Shown here: in pieces, positions 63,704 through 64,000 of the stretch
Layout: the number at the start of each line of letters is the position of its first letter
Numbering within the stretch: position 1 is the first letter of the stretch
DNA from: Oceanobacillus salinisoli
GTDB lineage: Bacteria; Bacillota; Bacilli; Bacillales; Amphibacillaceae
NCBI RefSeq assembly: GCF_009733865.1
Contig: NZ_WOFB01000005.1
Location: 62,001 to 126,000 of the forward strand
Direction of reading: 5' to 3'
Length of the DNA stretch: 64,000 nt
Notes under the pieces: model-generated
What the model saw: the letters and a program-made list of their open reading frames with translations, nothing else
Told to the model about the DNA's origin: nothing
The model's database searches: none
Program-made: the position numbers and the translations under genes

Positions 63704-64000
63704 TTATCTCGAAAAGAAATAAGGTAAAACTATCATAATGATTAACATCACAACACCGATCCAAAATGTCATTGTCAAAAAATACATACGCAACAAAGGT
63801 ATCGTAAAATAAATTGCAAGCACATTTATCATGACATAGGATAACAACGAAAAATACCTCTTACTTTGGTGTTTCGTTGTTTTCCAGAAATAATAAAATA
63901 ATGCACCTGCGATTAAAGCTAATAAAGCATTAAATAGGAAGAGTGGGAGGCTAATTGTGGGAACCACACTTGCTAAAAAGCCCATACCCAGCAACAATAG
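63704..64000 (-). CDS. membrane protein, 5' end probably beyond the window
   Basis: The reading frame remains open to the right edge and ends at 63704. About 97 residues with three to four membrane segments are visible (ISLPLFLFNALLALIAGALF and YVMINVLAIYFTIPLL). Function unknown. Confidence 0.5.
   Translation of the reverse strand, partial: LLLLGMGFLASVVPTISLPLFLFNALLALIAGALFYYFWKTTKHQSKRYFSLLSYVMINVLAIYFTIPLLRMYFLTMTFWIGVVMLIIMIVLPYFFSR

Overview
The window looks like chromosomal DNA of a low-GC, moderately halotolerant member of the Bacillaceae (Oceanobacillus/Virgibacillus-like). The grounds are strong AGGAGG ribosome-binding sites with frequent TTG and GTG starts, a Bacillus-type guanosine ABC transporter (NupNOPQ), an OpuAC-type glycine-betaine binding protein, Bacillus-type glycine, guanine, SAM and TPP riboswitches, and many decayed genes and short intergenic repeats. 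The genus is inferred from gene content, not from a search.

Layout. 0.3-6 kb: a TPR protein, L-serine dehydratase (sdaAA/sdaAB), purU, lpdA and a HesB-like Fe-S protein. 6-12.4 kb: a glycine-riboswitch operon glyA-gcvT-gcvH-gcvPA-gcvPB. With lpdA, sdaA and purU this is a full serine/glycine/one-carbon block. 12.7-15.9 kb: a second tandem glycine riboswitch driving two uncharacterised membrane proteins (one DUF5058-like) and an M20 amidohydrolase. 16-26 kb: acetyltransferases (one broken), an orphan amino-acid binding lipoprotein, an MFS carrier, a frameshifted DUF4256 gene, small hypotheticals, a secreted lipase and a quinone-oxidoreductase-like MDR protein. 26-30 kb: a 1259-residue DUF4011-helicase-nuclease protein, a probable phage-defence gene. 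30-35.5 kb: nupNOPQ under a guanine-type purine riboswitch. 36-40.5 kb: an SDR, orphan opuAC and a MarR-MATE pair. 40.9-43.3 kb: a SAM-I riboswitch controlling a sodium:solute symporter and an OsmC protein. 43.5-47.2 kb: an intact DUF4256 gene, Fic and MDR gene remnants, a lipoprotein and a membrane protein. 47.2-52.2 kb: a PucR-type regulator divergent from DUF3311-SSS symporter-M20 hydrolase, with a long structured leader. 52.3-52.7 kb: a 25-residue holin-like toxin with a convergent antisense RNA (type I toxin-antitoxin), missed by ordinary ORF calling. 54.4-60.8 kb: a decayed YhdH gene, then a tight operon behind a TPP riboswitch encoding LuxE-like and LuxC-like proteins, a ThiXYZ-like ABC transporter and an SDR. 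60.9-64 kb: TadG/TadE-like proteins and small membrane proteins running off the edge.

The best candidate for an undescribed system is the TPP-riboswitch operon. A LuxE/LuxC-type carboxylate-activating and reducing pair plus an SDR, co-expressed with a thiamine-precursor-type importer and with no luxAB nearby, suggests uptake and reduction of a carboxylated thiamine-related compound to its alcohol. The DUF5058 pair under a glycine riboswitch and the SAM-riboswitch symporter are further transporters whose substrates can be guessed from their RNA switches.

An intergenic repeat of about 160-180 bp occurs as six full or nearly full copies and two truncated ones, all in the same orientation. It resembles a solo IS200/IS605 (TnpB-type) end or omega-RNA-like element. 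No transposase, tRNA, rRNA or CRISPR array was seen.
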